From Cryobacterium sp. Y57 (GTDB taxonomy: Bacteria; Actinomycetota; Actinomycetes; Actinomycetales; Microbacteriaceae), in the NCBI RefSeq assembly GCF_002929505.1, contig NZ_PJJL01000072.1, positions 1 to 64,000 on the forward strand: DNA of 64,000 nucleotides. The letters run 5' to 3'. Below the pieces are notes generated by a model that saw only the letters and a program-made list of their open reading frames with translations, was not told where the DNA came from and searched no databases. This document shows positions 16,138 through 24,577 of this stretch, one piece after another. Position 1 is the first letter of the stretch. Each line of letters starts with the position of its first letter. The position numbers and the translations under genes are program-made.

Positions 16138-17127
16138 CTACCGGAAGGCGCGGCTGATGCCTGCGGTGATCTGAGTGAGAGAGATCCAGTCCAGGAATCG
16201 TTGCAGGAGGCACAGCGGTGAGAATAGGAGGGTCTTCCACGTCGGGCCTGCTGTGCCAGATGACGTCGCGCGCACTTGGCAGCCTCCGGCTACCGCCGTG
16301 ATTTGAATGCTCAGTTCGATTGCGCGACGCCGGGGGAAGTCGGGGTAACTAGACCGCCAGCTGATGCGATTGGGCTGCTCAATAACGAGTAGCTGCATCT
16401 GGTGCCGACGAAACCGCTCCTTGACCCGCACCGGGGTTCCGTCGGGTTGATGGGTAGGTGCCAGGACGGCCCAGATGACACCGGGGACGATCTCTGCGGC
16501 TGTGTCGACCTCGACCGACCCGATGAGGTAGTGCCATTCCGGGAGCCGGGCCGGGTCGGCAAGCAGGGTCCACACTGCGGCCGACGGGGCAGGCACGAAG
16601 ATCTCCACGAGAACGCCTCTTTTGTCAGGCGACTTGCGTGTGCCGTTGGAGAGGGGTGTGGGTTGCGCTGCTTCGGCTGCTAACGCAGTTCGCACGGCGT
16701 CCGCTGACGTGTCGAGGTGGGCGAGAAGGTCATTCATCAGGCCGCTCGGTTCGGTCAGCAGTGCGCGCAACACCGCCTCCGCGTCGCCGGCGTTCTTGCC
16801 GCCAGCAGCCGTCAGCACGTCCATCGCACGAGGGGTCCATTCGTAGCCCCGTGTCTCATGAAAATTGATCCGCTGAGGTTCTGCCGTCATGGTCGTGACG
16901 CCGAGACGCTGCAGATGCGCAGCGTTCATCCTGTGAGTGGCATCGCGGACGCCCTCGAGCGAGAGACCGATCGTGCGGAGCGCTCGTCCGGCGAGCTGGT
17001 CATTGAGGACCAGGGCCGCAAAGAGGTGCTCCAAATCCCCCACCCGCAGCCCATGCCGCGAGGCTTCTTCCATGCCTGCCTGCGACAGTTGCTGCATAGT
17101 AGCGGCGGCAGTCCTGAAAGTGCTCAC
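16138..17127 (-). CDS. Clp N-domain/SRPBCC two-domain protein
   Basis: The product has 329 residues. Residues 1-150 form two Clp-N repeats like the substrate-adaptor domain of ClpA/ClpC (QLSQAGMEEASRHGLRVGDLEHLFAALV; WTPRAMDVLTAAGG; AVLRALLTEPSGLMNDLL). After a short linker, residues ~170-310 form a START/SRPBCC ligand-binding domain (VEIFVPAPSAAVWTLLADPARLPEWHYLIGSVE). No AAA+ ATPase is present, so it is not a chaperone by itself. The start overlaps the end of the small HTH gene upstream (ATGA-type overlap). The pair is a recurrent actinobacterial arrangement of unknown role. It lies between two inverted IS30 ends, suggesting it arrived on mobile DNA. Confidence 0.8.
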   Translation of the reverse strand: MSTFRTAAATMQQLSQAGMEEASRHGLRVGDLEHLFAALVLNDQLAGRALRTIGLSLEGVRDATHRMNAAHLQRLGVTTMTAEPQRINFHETRGYEWTPRAMDVLTAAGGKNAGDAEAVLRALLTEPSGLMNDLLAHLDTSADAVRTALAAEAAQPTPLSNGTRKSPDKRGVLVEIFVPAPSAAVWTLLADPARLPEWHYLIGSVEVDTAAEIVPGVIWAVLAPTHQPDGTPVRVKERFRRHQMQLLVIEQPNRISWRSSYPDFPRRRAIELSIQITAVAGGCQVRATSSGTAGPTWKTLLFSPLCLLQRFLDWISLTQITAGISRAFR

Positions 17128-17369
17128 GGGTTTCTCCTCGGGACGGGGATGGTCGGATCGATACGACGGTGATATTTCTTGTGCACAGCCTGCCGCGTTA
17201 CGCCAAGTGCTGCGGCGATCTCCGACCAGCTCAATCCGACGCGGAGAGCAGCTTCCACTTCTCGCAGCTCGAGCGCGTCAGCGTAGGCTCGGAGGGCGAC
17301 GACAGCACGCAAACCGCTCCGCGGGTCGTTCCCGGATTCCGAGGCCTCTGCCGTGTCGTCATTCTCCAC
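17124..17369 (-). CDS. Small helix-turn-helix regulator
   Basis: The product has 81 residues. The C-terminal half carries a clear helix-turn-helix: LREVEAALRVGLSWSEIAAALGVTRQAVHKKYHRR. The N-terminus is acidic and probably disordered. It overlaps the ClpN-SRPBCC gene by 4 nt and should be co-transcribed with it. Repeated TTGC/GCAA elements lie just upstream at 17381-17419 and are its likely operator. Proteins of this kind always accompany the ClpN-type partner in my recollection of actinobacterial genomes. Confidence 0.8.
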   Translation of the reverse strand: MENDDTAEASESGNDPRSGLRAVVALRAYADALELREVEAALRVGLSWSEIAAALGVTRQAVHKKYHRRIDPTIPVPRRNP

Positions 17370-17380
17370 TCTGTTAACCT

Positions 17381-17419
17381 AAGTTGCTTGATCAAAATAA
17401 GCAACTCAAGTTGCGTGAT
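17381..17419 (-). promoter_or_regulatory. Candidate operator: direct and inverted TTGC repeats
   Basis: AAGTTGCTTGAT (17381-17392) recurs as AAGTTGCGTGAT (17408-17419) at a 27-bp period. Between them AGTTGCTT (17382-17389) is mirrored by AAGCAACT (17399-17406), a perfect 8-bp inverted repeat. The cluster lies 12 bp upstream of the HTH gene start and is A+T-rich, as expected for a promoter with a bound autoregulator. Confidence 0.6.
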
Positions 17420-17519
17420 TGTGTACAGGTGACATGCTCGACGCCGTTCGACGCCGTCCTGTTGCCGGCGCTACTTGGCGCAGCCGCCGTTACTTGACCC
17501 GGCGCGACCACGGTTCGTG

Positions 17520-17889
17520 ATGGCTGTTGGCCGCCATCAAGACTCTCCCCGACCACTTGGCTAAGACTCTGACGCGGGATCAGGGAACCGAGCTGGCCCA
17601 GCACCGGCAGATCACGCTGGCCACCACAATAGCTATCGACAACTGTGATCCACATACGCCGTGGCAGCGAGGCACCAACGAAAACACCAACGGGCTGCTG
17701 CGCCAATATTTCCCCACAGGCACCGACTTATCCGTTCATTCGCCCGAGCGGCTACTCGAAGTCGCTACCGCACTCAACAACCGACCCCGCAAAACACTCG
17801 ATGGCAGCACACCCGCTCAAGCCAAGCAACGACCATTGTCAGAGCCAGAAAAGCCCATCGTTGCGACGACCGATTGAATTCGCCGAACC
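17520..17889 (+). pseudogene. IS30-family transposase, 5'-truncated (copy 3)
   Basis: The frame encodes the C-terminal third of an IS30 transposase: LTRDQGTELAQH contains the second catalytic Asp, and DPHTPWQRGTNENTNGLLRQYFPTGTD contains the catalytic Glu. It ends in LNNRPRKTLDGSTPAQAKQR. The first Asp, the HTH domain and the left end are missing. The terminal 28-bp sequence at 17862-17889 is present. It cannot transpose by itself. The element faces right, opposite to the copy at 16014-16115. Confidence 0.85.
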
Positions 17890-17991
17890 CCTAATGGGAC
17901 GACCGGAATTTGAATCCAATTACCGCGCCCACGTTGGAGGACTCTCGCAGATCGGCAGGGGAGATTGCCCTGTTTTCCTGTTTTTATCTGT

Positions 17992-18351
17992 TTACCGAAT
18001 CCGCTGCACGAGGTAATCGCTGCTCACGTAGTGCACTATTCCGTCCTCGAATACAATTCCGCCCCGAGAAACGTTGATATTGACTTCGGACTCCTGAAGA
18101 TATCCGCTGACGGGCTCGTTGGTGCCAGACGATCCAAGACTAATCAGGTAGGCCTTCTTGACCTCCCTTTGCTCAGCTGTCATCTCAAGCGCGGCAAAAA
18201 CAGCGATTTGGCCGCTGTTGGACACACCGTATTCGCACACGAGCCCGTCATTCTCAACCATGAATTGCATGTTGTCGTTCCACATGCTGAAAACGATGGG
18301 GCGCAGACTCTCTGCCTCAAAGTCCGCATACGCGGCGGGTAGCAGGAGCAT
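17992..18351 (-). CDS. Hypothetical protein, possibly 5'-truncated
   Basis: The frame of 119 codons begins MLLLPAAYADFEAESLRPIVFSMWNDNMQFMVENDG and ends VVYVSSDYL-like sequence before the stop. It stays open about 40 nt farther upstream (reading QVLLRNDSPVAVDCD), where sequence still looks protein-like but no start codon exists. That suggests a gene that lost its 5' end. No family is recognised, and it borders the IS30 relic. Confidence 0.45.
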   Translation of the reverse strand: MLLLPAAYADFEAESLRPIVFSMWNDNMQFMVENDGLVCEYGVSNSGQIAVFAALEMTAEQREVKKAYLISLGSSGTNEPVSGYLQESEVNINVSRGGIVFEDGIVHYVSSDYLVQRIR

Positions 18352-18925
18352 GTCACAGTCGACTGCGACGGGAGAGTCATTCCTCAGGAGAACCTGGTGA
18401 CCCGATTATGCGTGGTCCAGGGCGTCAGATTACAGTGCGCGAGTTTGATGACCTCCCACGCTTTTTCGACCTCTTTAGAATGGAACCACTTGTAGCCCAC
18501 TCGTGCTGCCTGTGCCGACGAGTCAAATCTGTTTCTTTAGTAATCGGTGGCCATTCTCGCCAGGATCGGTAACAGACTGGTAGGACAAGTAACAGGCTGG
18601 TATGACAATGGTGGCTCCTCCAAGCAAGCTGTTTTCATCGTCTACTTGCACGAAGAAGAGAGAGCTTCGTGAGTTGGGGACTGAATGTTAGTGATTGGGA
18701 GATGTCACGTGGCGGGCAAAAGCAACAAGCAACCCGCATCCAGGCAGTCTCGGTTGCCCAATGACGGCCGCGCGGGCCTTGTGCCGGCATACCGCGCCTG
18801 TACCCAATCGGCTTCTGATCCAGATGTCCACCACCCCCACCGTGTCAACCCCGTACAGGGACGTGCTGGCGATAGAACGTGCAACTCAATCACAGGTTGT
18901 GTAAAAGTAAATAGCGGCGAAAACG
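18352..18925. other. Intergenic gap with a 20-bp tandem repeat
   Basis: No gene is supported in this ~570-bp stretch. It contains two consecutive 20-bp units, 18569-18588 and 18589-18608 (GTAACAGACTGGTAGGACAA and a copy with two changes). The remainder has only short frames on both strands without ribosome sites. The region precedes the A+T-richer MFS gene and probably belongs to the same acquired segment. Confidence 0.5.
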
Positions 18926-20134
18926 ATGCAAATTAGCGAGCAACAAGGAGTGTCTAATAAACGAACGTTTATTGGGATTGCTGCGGTTAATCAATTTGGT
19001 AACTGGTTGACTTTTCTTTCGGTCATCGTGTTTGCACAGCAAACATATGGCTCAGCAGCAAGTGCTCTGATATTCCTCGCGCAAACCGTGCCGGCATTAC
19101 TTGCGGCCCGCTCAATCAGTGATCGGATTCCTGTTAGGTACATTCGGTCTGCCTGGATACTTGGACAAGTTGCTTTGGCCGGAATCACCCTAGGAATAGC
19201 CTTCACTTATCACTACTTTGCTGTGATTCTTGCTTATGTAGCCATTTCGATGATGATTCGTGCGGTTCTCAATCCGCTATATATGGCGCTTCTGGTGGAG
19301 TCCGTTCCTCAGCCCCAACGACAATCGACGCTCACGGGAGTCGGTGCAGCAGGTTCTCTCGCAGTCGTGATCTCACCTGCTTTAGGGGGCTTGCTGCTTG
19401 CGACCGTGGGGCCGACCTACTTGTTCTTACTTGACGCTGCAACCTTCGTAGCTGTCAGCCTCTGGATGCTGATGACGAAAGGGGTCAAGTCGCCAAAGAG
19501 CGGTAACCCGCGAACAAGTCACTGGCGGAGTGGTTTGCCGTCACCTCGTGCTTTAGCTCGTGCGCCAGGCTTGGCGAATCGGCATGTCTGGGGTTTCCCG
19601 GCGTTGGCTGCCTGGATCTTCTTGCTTTTCGTGGGGGCATTGTTGAATGCACTTGAAACACCCTTGAGTTTCACCATGCTTCACGTATCTGAAGCCGAGT
19701 TTGGCTGGATCTTGGCATGTTTTGGCGCTGGTGGTTTGTTGGTACTTATCGCTTCACTATTTTCTGAGACCAAACTATTGAGGCCAGGACTCGCGGTGGT
19801 GGGGTATGCCTTCGGGCTCCTCGTGTGGATGGTATTGCCCACTTTTGGACCGTATCTCGGTTTCTTCATCGCGGGACTCTCGGCAGCAACCCTTTCTGGC
19901 TGGGTAAGGACTTCGATGGACGCGTGGTCACAAACCAACAATATTGATGCCAAACTGGTGTGGGGCTGGGCTAATCAATCCACACTTTTTGTGAATTTAG
20001 TGAGCTATGTCCTGGCTTCTGTTCTTTTTGGTTTAGGGCTTTCCCCGATCTATCTTGCGGCACTGCTCTTTCTCGCATTCGTACCATTGGCCGCATCTGT
20101 TCATAGGCAACTCAGAGCGAGCAGACGATTGTGA
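18926..20134 (+). CDS. MFS transporter (enterobactin-exporter/MFS_3-like)
   Basis: The product has 402 residues and about twelve membrane helices. The opening FIGIAAVNQFGNWLTFLSVIVFA, then DRIPVRYIRSAWILGQ in the loop between helices 2 and 3, and LNPLYMALLVESVPQPQRQSTLTGVGAAGSLAVVISPALGGLLLATVG fit MFS-type drug or siderophore exporters. The second half restarts with AAWIFLLFVGALLNALETPLSF. Codon third positions are visibly more A+T-rich than in the core genes, which suggests horizontal transfer. The start at 18926 has only a weak ribosome site; GTG 18950 is an alternative. The substrate cannot be predicted. Confidence 0.8.
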   Translation: MQISEQQGVSNKRTFIGIAAVNQFGNWLTFLSVIVFAQQTYGSAASALIFLAQTVPALLAARSISDRIPVRYIRSAWILGQVALAGITLGIAFTYHYFAVILAYVAISMMIRAVLNPLYMALLVESVPQPQRQSTLTGVGAAGSLAVVISPALGGLLLATVGPTYLFLLDAATFVAVSLWMLMTKGVKSPKSGNPRTSHWRSGLPSPRALARAPGLANRHVWGFPALAAWIFLLFVGALLNALETPLSFTMLHVSEAEFGWILACFGAGGLLVLIASLFSETKLLRPGLAVVGYAFGLLVWMVLPTFGPYLGFFIAGLSAATLSGWVRTSMDAWSQTNNIDAKLVWGWANQSTLFVNLVSYVLASVLFGLGLSPIYLAALLFLAFVPLAASVHRQLRASRRL

Positions 20135-20296
20135 TTTTTCCACAATTAGCAACCCGCATCCTGATGGGCCTGTCGTGTTGTGGCTCATTCGACAGGCTTT
20201 CTTCGCTGAACTGGGGAGCTTCCGAAGTTGGCCGATGTGTAACTCAGTGAGCTTCTATCGAGTGCAACTTTGAGGTCGAGGTGCGACCGATGAGCA

Positions 20297-20560
20297 TCAG
20301 AGTGGTTCGAGCTCGACGTCCTGATCGCGGTCGGTGGCGTTGACGTCGATGTGCAGCCGAGACTTGCCCTTTTCCGGCTCATCCCTGCGACTGAGGATGA
20401 TCGTCGGCTGCGCACCTCCGAACCCTTCGCGCGGCCCGATCTCCACCGTGCCGTCATCCTCGCGATCGAGCACGACAAAGTCCAGGACCTCGCACCAGAA
20501 CCGCGCCAGCAACTCAGGGTCGCGGCAACCGAGCACGACCTCACTGATACGAGATGCCAT
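20297..20560 (-). CDS. VOC/glyoxalase-like domain protein, C-terminally short
   Basis: From ATG 20560 the frame gives 87 residues: ASRISEVVLGCRDPELLARFWCEVLDF starts a vicinal-oxygen-chelate fold, followed by IGPREGFGGAQPTIILSRRDEP and LHIDVNATDRDQDVELEPL. Relatives run to about 115-120 residues with a final ELERLLALGA... metal-binding strand. Here a stop follows ELEPL, so the last strand is missing. It may be a recently truncated pseudogene. A longer start two codons upstream is less likely. Confidence 0.6.
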   Translation of the reverse strand: MASRISEVVLGCRDPELLARFWCEVLDFVVLDREDDGTVEIGPREGFGGAQPTIILSRRDEPEKGKSRLHIDVNATDRDQDVELEPL

Positions 20561-20569
20561 GTACAAAAC

Positions 20570-21286
20570 CTGCTTTCAGCCTTGGAACTGCCGGAGAGGT
20601 CACACGCGAATTTTATGGGCTCCTAGCAATCAAAACAGTGCCTGATATTACCGAACGAGCCGGTGTACGGGCAAGATGATCTCAGCGCCGCCGCTGTGCG
20701 AGCAGCCGGGTAAGGCGGTTGGCCAGGCAGTAGTGAAGCTGACCATGCTGTCGTCGCAAGTTTCTCTCACGGATGAAGACGGAAATGTGCTTCCAACACA
20801 CTTCAAAACCATTTCGCTGCGCGTATCGCGGTGATGGAATATATCGAATCCTGGTAGAAGCGGCGCCGATCCCCACTCCCACAACGGAGGACGACAACCA
20901 ACTGCCGCGCTGGCCGTGCACCACACTCGCAGCCAAACGGCAGTGGCGTAGAGAAGTAACACATCAGATTGTCTCGAGAACTTGACGGGCGCACTACGCC
21001 TGTCAGCGCATGCATCGCTGAGTAAAGGAGTGCAACGGAGAGCCGCTTGCTCGCAGCGTCTGCAAAAACACCGAGTAGGACCTCCTCCTTGCCTGTGACA
21101 ACGACCTGGGGCACCCGCAGAGCGGACTCAAGCTGTGCAAGTTAGAGCCCTTCCACATGACAGGCCACGGCTGCGGTCAACGGCGCCGTGTAGTTGTCGT
21201 TACCGGTGCCGATGGAAGAGGGACCAAGACAGAGTACGTCGGCGGAAGATCAACTGCGGCTGGGTTTACCTCGTGACTCGGAGTGC
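20570..21286. other. Gap of ~700 bp with unassigned fragments
   Basis: Only short frames occur. The most protein-like is on the minus strand near 20980-21130 (QVVVTGKEEVLLGVFADAASKRLSVALLYSAMHALTGVV), which reads like a piece of a lost enzyme but is too short to identify. No RNA gene or insertion sequence end was recognised. Confidence 0.35.
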
Positions 21287-22240
21287 TCATGGCGCCGTGT
21301 CCACCACGGTCGTCTCGATCGCGGTCAGCGACATCTGTTCGCTGACTCCCCATCCGAAGAGCGTTGTGCCGCTCATGGTCCGTTCGCCGATGACGAGGCC
21401 GGTGTCGGGATCGATGATGATTTCTTGGCGCTGTCCCGCTCTGAGCATCTCGTTCCGGCCGATCGCGATTCCGGTCACGCCGTCGAGATTGGCGACGTCG
21501 TCGGTGGCCGTAACTCCAGATATGCGAGAGAGCGCGTCGAGGAGAGCGGCGCGCTGTGGAGCCGGAACGAGACCGGAGCGGAGGATGTCCGTGATGCGCC
21601 CGAAGTTATCCTCGTCTCGGGATGCCGACCCACCGTTGTACTGAGCGTCGATCCACTCATACGCTGCGGCGCCGTCGAGGGGAATGTCTGCAAAGACGAC
21701 ATTCACCCATGAAGAATCCGGCCCATAAAAACGCCCGTCGACCGCTCGGGTTGTCTCGATCGACTCGCCGGTGAGCACGCCAGACATGTTGCCCCAATCA
21801 CGGTAGAGCGTCCATTCCGCCCCGGGATCGGCGGGCATATACACGTCCAGGATCTGATCGTTCGGCTCGCAGCCTGTGTTATCGCAGACCCCCCAGCGAG
21901 CGTGCGTGTGTGAACGAAGGTACTGGTCGGAGCCAGCCACAAGATCTGCATAGTGGATGGTCTGGATGGCCGCGGACCGCAGCACGTCACTCGCGTAGGC
22001 CGACTGCGCGTTCAGAGTGACGTTACCCGCCACAAGGACGCCCGTCATCGCGGCGGCCACTCCCGCAGCAGCCCAGGTCAGCCGCGGCATCCAGCGCCGC
22101 TTCTTTCGATGCTGCGCCGTCGCGTAAGTCGCGTCGTCCGCGATGCGGCCGAGAAGCGCGGCCCGCCCCGCGGTCAACGCTGTCGGGCTCGGTTCGCGCG
22201 AGTCGTCACGCGTGTTGCGGAGCAGTGTCAGTTCGTCCAT
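21287..22240 (-). CDS. CU044_5270 family protein (sigma-associated)
   Basis: The product has 317 residues: a cytoplasmic N-terminus (DELTLLRNTRDDSREPSPTALTAGRAALLGRI), one membrane helix (LTWAAAGVAAAMTGVLVAGN), and a ~230-residue exported domain with GVTAT..VANLDGVTGIAIGR and IIIDPDTGLVIGERTM. The N-terminal motif and layout are those of the CU044_5270 family, usually encoded directly after an ECF sigma factor and thought to act as its membrane partner or anti-sigma. It overlaps the sigma gene by 35 nt, so the two are coupled. No zinc-binding anti-sigma (HxxxCxxC) motif is present. Confidence 0.85.
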   Translation of the reverse strand: MDELTLLRNTRDDSREPSPTALTAGRAALLGRIADDATYATAQHRKKRRWMPRLTWAAAGVAAAMTGVLVAGNVTLNAQSAYASDVLRSAAIQTIHYADLVAGSDQYLRSHTHARWGVCDNTGCEPNDQILDVYMPADPGAEWTLYRDWGNMSGVLTGESIETTRAVDGRFYGPDSSWVNVVFADIPLDGAAAYEWIDAQYNGGSASRDEDNFGRITDILRSGLVPAPQRAALLDALSRISGVTATDDVANLDGVTGIAIGRNEMLRAGQRQEIIIDPDTGLVIGERTMSGTTLFGWGVSEQMSLTAIETTVVDTAP

Positions 22241-22799
22241 GGTCCGTCTCCTGTTCGAGGGTTTCGATGCCTGCGGCGCGGCGCAGCTGGCGCCGTGCCC
22301 GATTCAGTCGTGAGCGCACTGTTCCGACCGGTACTTCCATCGCTGTGGCGATCGAGGCGTAGTCGAGGTTGCCCCACGCGTAGAGCAGCAGGGTGTCGCG
22401 ATCGATCTCCGGCAGTCGCCGCAGCGCCTTCGCCAACCGCTGGGTGAGGCGGTGAGCGTCAATACGTGCGCCGGCCAGGTCAATGAGGTCAGGGACGATC
22501 TGCGCCGCGAGGTCCGCTGTCATCCCCTTCCACGCCGTCGCCTCCAAGCGGACATGCTTCCGCATCAGCCGCGTGGCAATACCCAGCAACCATGGGCGCG
22601 CATCGACCACCGTCACGTCGTAGGCCGCCCTCCGCTCGAATGCCACCAGGAACGTCTCCGACATCACATCGTCCGCAGCGTGGTCGCCCAGCCGCTGTGC
22701 GGCATACCGGAAAACTGATGGCGCGTGACGGTCGTACAACGTCGCGAACACGGCCGGCTCACGCGCCGACCGCTCTATTACGTCGTTATCAGGGCTCAT
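22206..22799 (-). CDS. ECF RNA polymerase sigma factor
   Basis: The product has 197 residues. Region 2 lies at about 15-85 (ATLYDRHAPSVFRYAAQRLGDHAADDVMSETFLVAFER, then RPWLLGIATRLMRKH). Region 4 lies at about 120-180 (LRRLPEIDRDTLLLYAWGNLDYASIATAMEVPVGTVRSRLNRARRQLR) with a complete helix-turn-helix. The gene overlaps the CU044_5270-family gene, which likely controls it. A close relative of its N-terminal half survives as a relic at 4402-4775, so the genome once held at least two members of this sigma type. Confidence 0.9.
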   Translation of the reverse strand: MSPDNDVIERSAREPAVFATLYDRHAPSVFRYAAQRLGDHAADDVMSETFLVAFERRAAYDVTVVDARPWLLGIATRLMRKHVRLEATAWKGMTADLAAQIVPDLIDLAGARIDAHRLTQRLAKALRRLPEIDRDTLLLYAWGNLDYASIATAMEVPVGTVRSRLNRARRQLRRAAGIETLEQETDHGRTDTAPQHA

Positions 22800-23085
22800 A
22801 TTCGTATTGCTCGATTCAATCGATTGGGTTCACACCAATCTTGCTGCGCGCGAGCGTCCACGAGCGGAGGCGTTCTCCCGCGAGCTCGTCCAAGCATCGA
22901 TGAACTCGATACTGTCCCATTGGAGGTGCTGCGGATCTTCCAGAGTGTCCACGGGTTTTGAGAAACTCAGGTTCCAAGACAGTTCTTTTCCTTGGGCAAT
23001 GCGATCTGATAGCACCGCTCAACGCCGACGTTCGGTGCCCGTAAGACGAACGGTTTGCGGGCTTGGTACGGATGTGCTCACGAGC
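22800..23085. other. Gap with a short minus-strand frame
   Basis: A 62-codon minus-strand frame at 22830-23015 (LSDRIAQGKELSWNLSFSKPVDTLEDPQHLQ) has coding-like composition and may be a fragment of a lost gene, but it has no clear ribosome site and no family match. Nothing else is visible. Confidence 0.3.
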
Positions 23086-23661
23086 TCAGCCGTCGAATAC
23101 CTCACCACTGGCGAAGGCCGCACCGTCAGGCATCAGCTCGACGAGGGCCGCCGGGCAGTCATCGAAAGTAACCCGACCCACAGAAGCCGCCACCTCTGGG
23201 GAGAAGTCGGCTTCCACCCGGTAACACGTGAAGACCTGGCTTGGGCCGTTGTAGTCCCGACCTCCATCGGTTGGAACATCGGGTCGAGGTCCGGAGGCAA
23301 TGAATACTGAAAGCTCGGCCGCAGAATCCGACGAAGAGATGTCGTAGAGGACCACACCTCCCTCCCGAAGATCGAGCTCAAGTGTTGATGCAACCGAACC
23401 ACTCCATCTCTCACCTGGGAGTGAGTCGAGGTAGTTGACCGGTTCATTTACTGATGGCTGGTAGAGGCTTCGGCTCAATGGATCCTCGAAGGAGGCGATC
23501 TGTCTCCACAGCGTGCCATCGATCCCGCTGTCGTGGCCGCGGTACTCGGTTTGGCAACCGGTGAGCGAGAGCGCAATCCCGGAGACCACCACGAGAGCAC
23601 CCCACTTACACCTGCGTGCAAACAACGCGCGGCTTGCTGCTCCCGAACGATCCTCATCCAT
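23086..23661 (-). CDS. Putative lipoprotein
   Basis: From ATG 23661 the product has 191 residues. The N-terminus has a signal peptide (WGALVVVSGIALSLTGC) with an LTGC lipobox, so the mature protein would be lipid-anchored on the outer face of the membrane. The rest is soluble with no recognised domain (WRQIASFEDPLSRSLYQPSVNEP; VFTCYRVEADFS). It ends 11 bp after the start region of nothing else on this strand; the cytidine deaminase gene lies 11 bp upstream and may share its transcript. The longer frame to 23724 adds residues with no signal-like features. Confidence 0.75.
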   Translation of the reverse strand: MDEDRSGAASRALFARRCKWGALVVVSGIALSLTGCQTEYRGHDSGIDGTLWRQIASFEDPLSRSLYQPSVNEPVNYLDSLPGERWSGSVASTLELDLREGGVVLYDISSSDSAAELSVFIASGPRPDVPTDGGRDYNGPSQVFTCYRVEADFSPEVAASVGRVTFDDCPAALVELMPDGAAFASGEVFDG

Positions 23662-23672
23662 TCCCCTCGACG

Positions 23673-24137
23673 TCAACGAAAACGCTCCTCGTCGAACTGC
23701 TGAGTGCCACCCTCCATAGTCCACGCCGCAGCGAACGGCATCAGGCCCTCAATGGTGGCGACCCTAACGCCTTCGGCGGTCGGGAGCAGCACCCTGATAC
23801 CCGGGTAGTAATCGAAAAGGACCTGTCTGTCACGCCCGCAAGGTCCAACAACACCTCGACCGTGATTACCCACAGCGACGATTGTCGTGATTTTTCGCCC
23901 GCCTTGTGCGCGCGCCGTACCAAGTGCAACCAACTCGGCACACGGCCCTCCAGTGAAATAGAACAGATTCACCCCAGCGAACATGCGGCCGTCGGCATCT
24001 CGAACTGCGGCGCCCATCGTGTGTGCACCATCTTCATTGGGCCCGGCATCCGTGCTTGCGTCGATGGTCTCTCTCGCGAGCTCGACCAGCTCCAGGTCTT
24101 CGGCCGTCGGCACCGCGAGTTCAACGTTGGGGAGCAT
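23673..24137 (-). CDS. Cytidine deaminase-like protein
   Basis: From ATG 24137 the product has 154 residues. The cytidine/deoxycytidylate deaminase fold is seen in HTMGAAVRDADGRMFAGVNL, GGPCAELVALGTARAQG (zinc Cys and catalytic Glu) and GPCGRDRQVLFDY. In the last motif the second cysteine of the usual PCxxC zinc pair is Asp (PCGRD). I recall related actinobacterial proteins with the same change, so the protein may still bind metal. The likely role is nucleoside salvage or detoxification of an aminated nucleoside analogue. The long upstream extension of the frame is unlikely to be coding. Confidence 0.75.
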   Translation of the reverse strand: MLPNVELAVPTAEDLELVELARETIDASTDAGPNEDGAHTMGAAVRDADGRMFAGVNLFYFTGGPCAELVALGTARAQGGRKITTIVAVGNHGRGVVGPCGRDRQVLFDYYPGIRVLLPTAEGVRVATIEGLMPFAAAWTMEGGTQQFDEERFR

Positions 24138-24577
24138 GAGGGTAATCCTACGGATCGAACCGGATGCACTCCTGGCTGGCCTGCCCGTAAGCCGGACGGT
24201 CAACGCGACACCCGAACACCTGAGGAAGGCCAACGACGATCCGCAGAGTTCCGCGGGTGCGCGATTTCCGTATGCCCCGCCCGAGAAAATGCTTGGTGAG
24301 GGGGGATAACCGGGGCGCTCCAGAAGCACGGCCGGATGCTGAGGGCTACGCACGCGTATCCACAAACGACCGAGACCTCACCGCCCAAAGAACGCTTCCG
24401 AATCACTGAACTTTTCCGCGTCGCCAGTTCCATGGGTTACCGCGGCATCCAGGTGTCGGCGACACCACGACCTCATCCACTCAAATGCACATGCCAATTC
24501 ACTGCCTACGGGCGGAGTCGGGGCGACCGGTAGACTTGGCGGGTCAAGCATCCGCTATCTCGGGGAGAATTCCACAC
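24138..24577. other. Intergenic region upstream of purL
   Basis: This 440-bp gap separates the divergent deaminase and purL genes. It carries the purL promoter: a TAGACT -10 box at about 24532-24537 and the ribosome site GGGGAGAA shortly before GTG 24578. I saw no riboswitch or further gene; frames here lack starts and ribosome sites. Confidence 0.5.
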
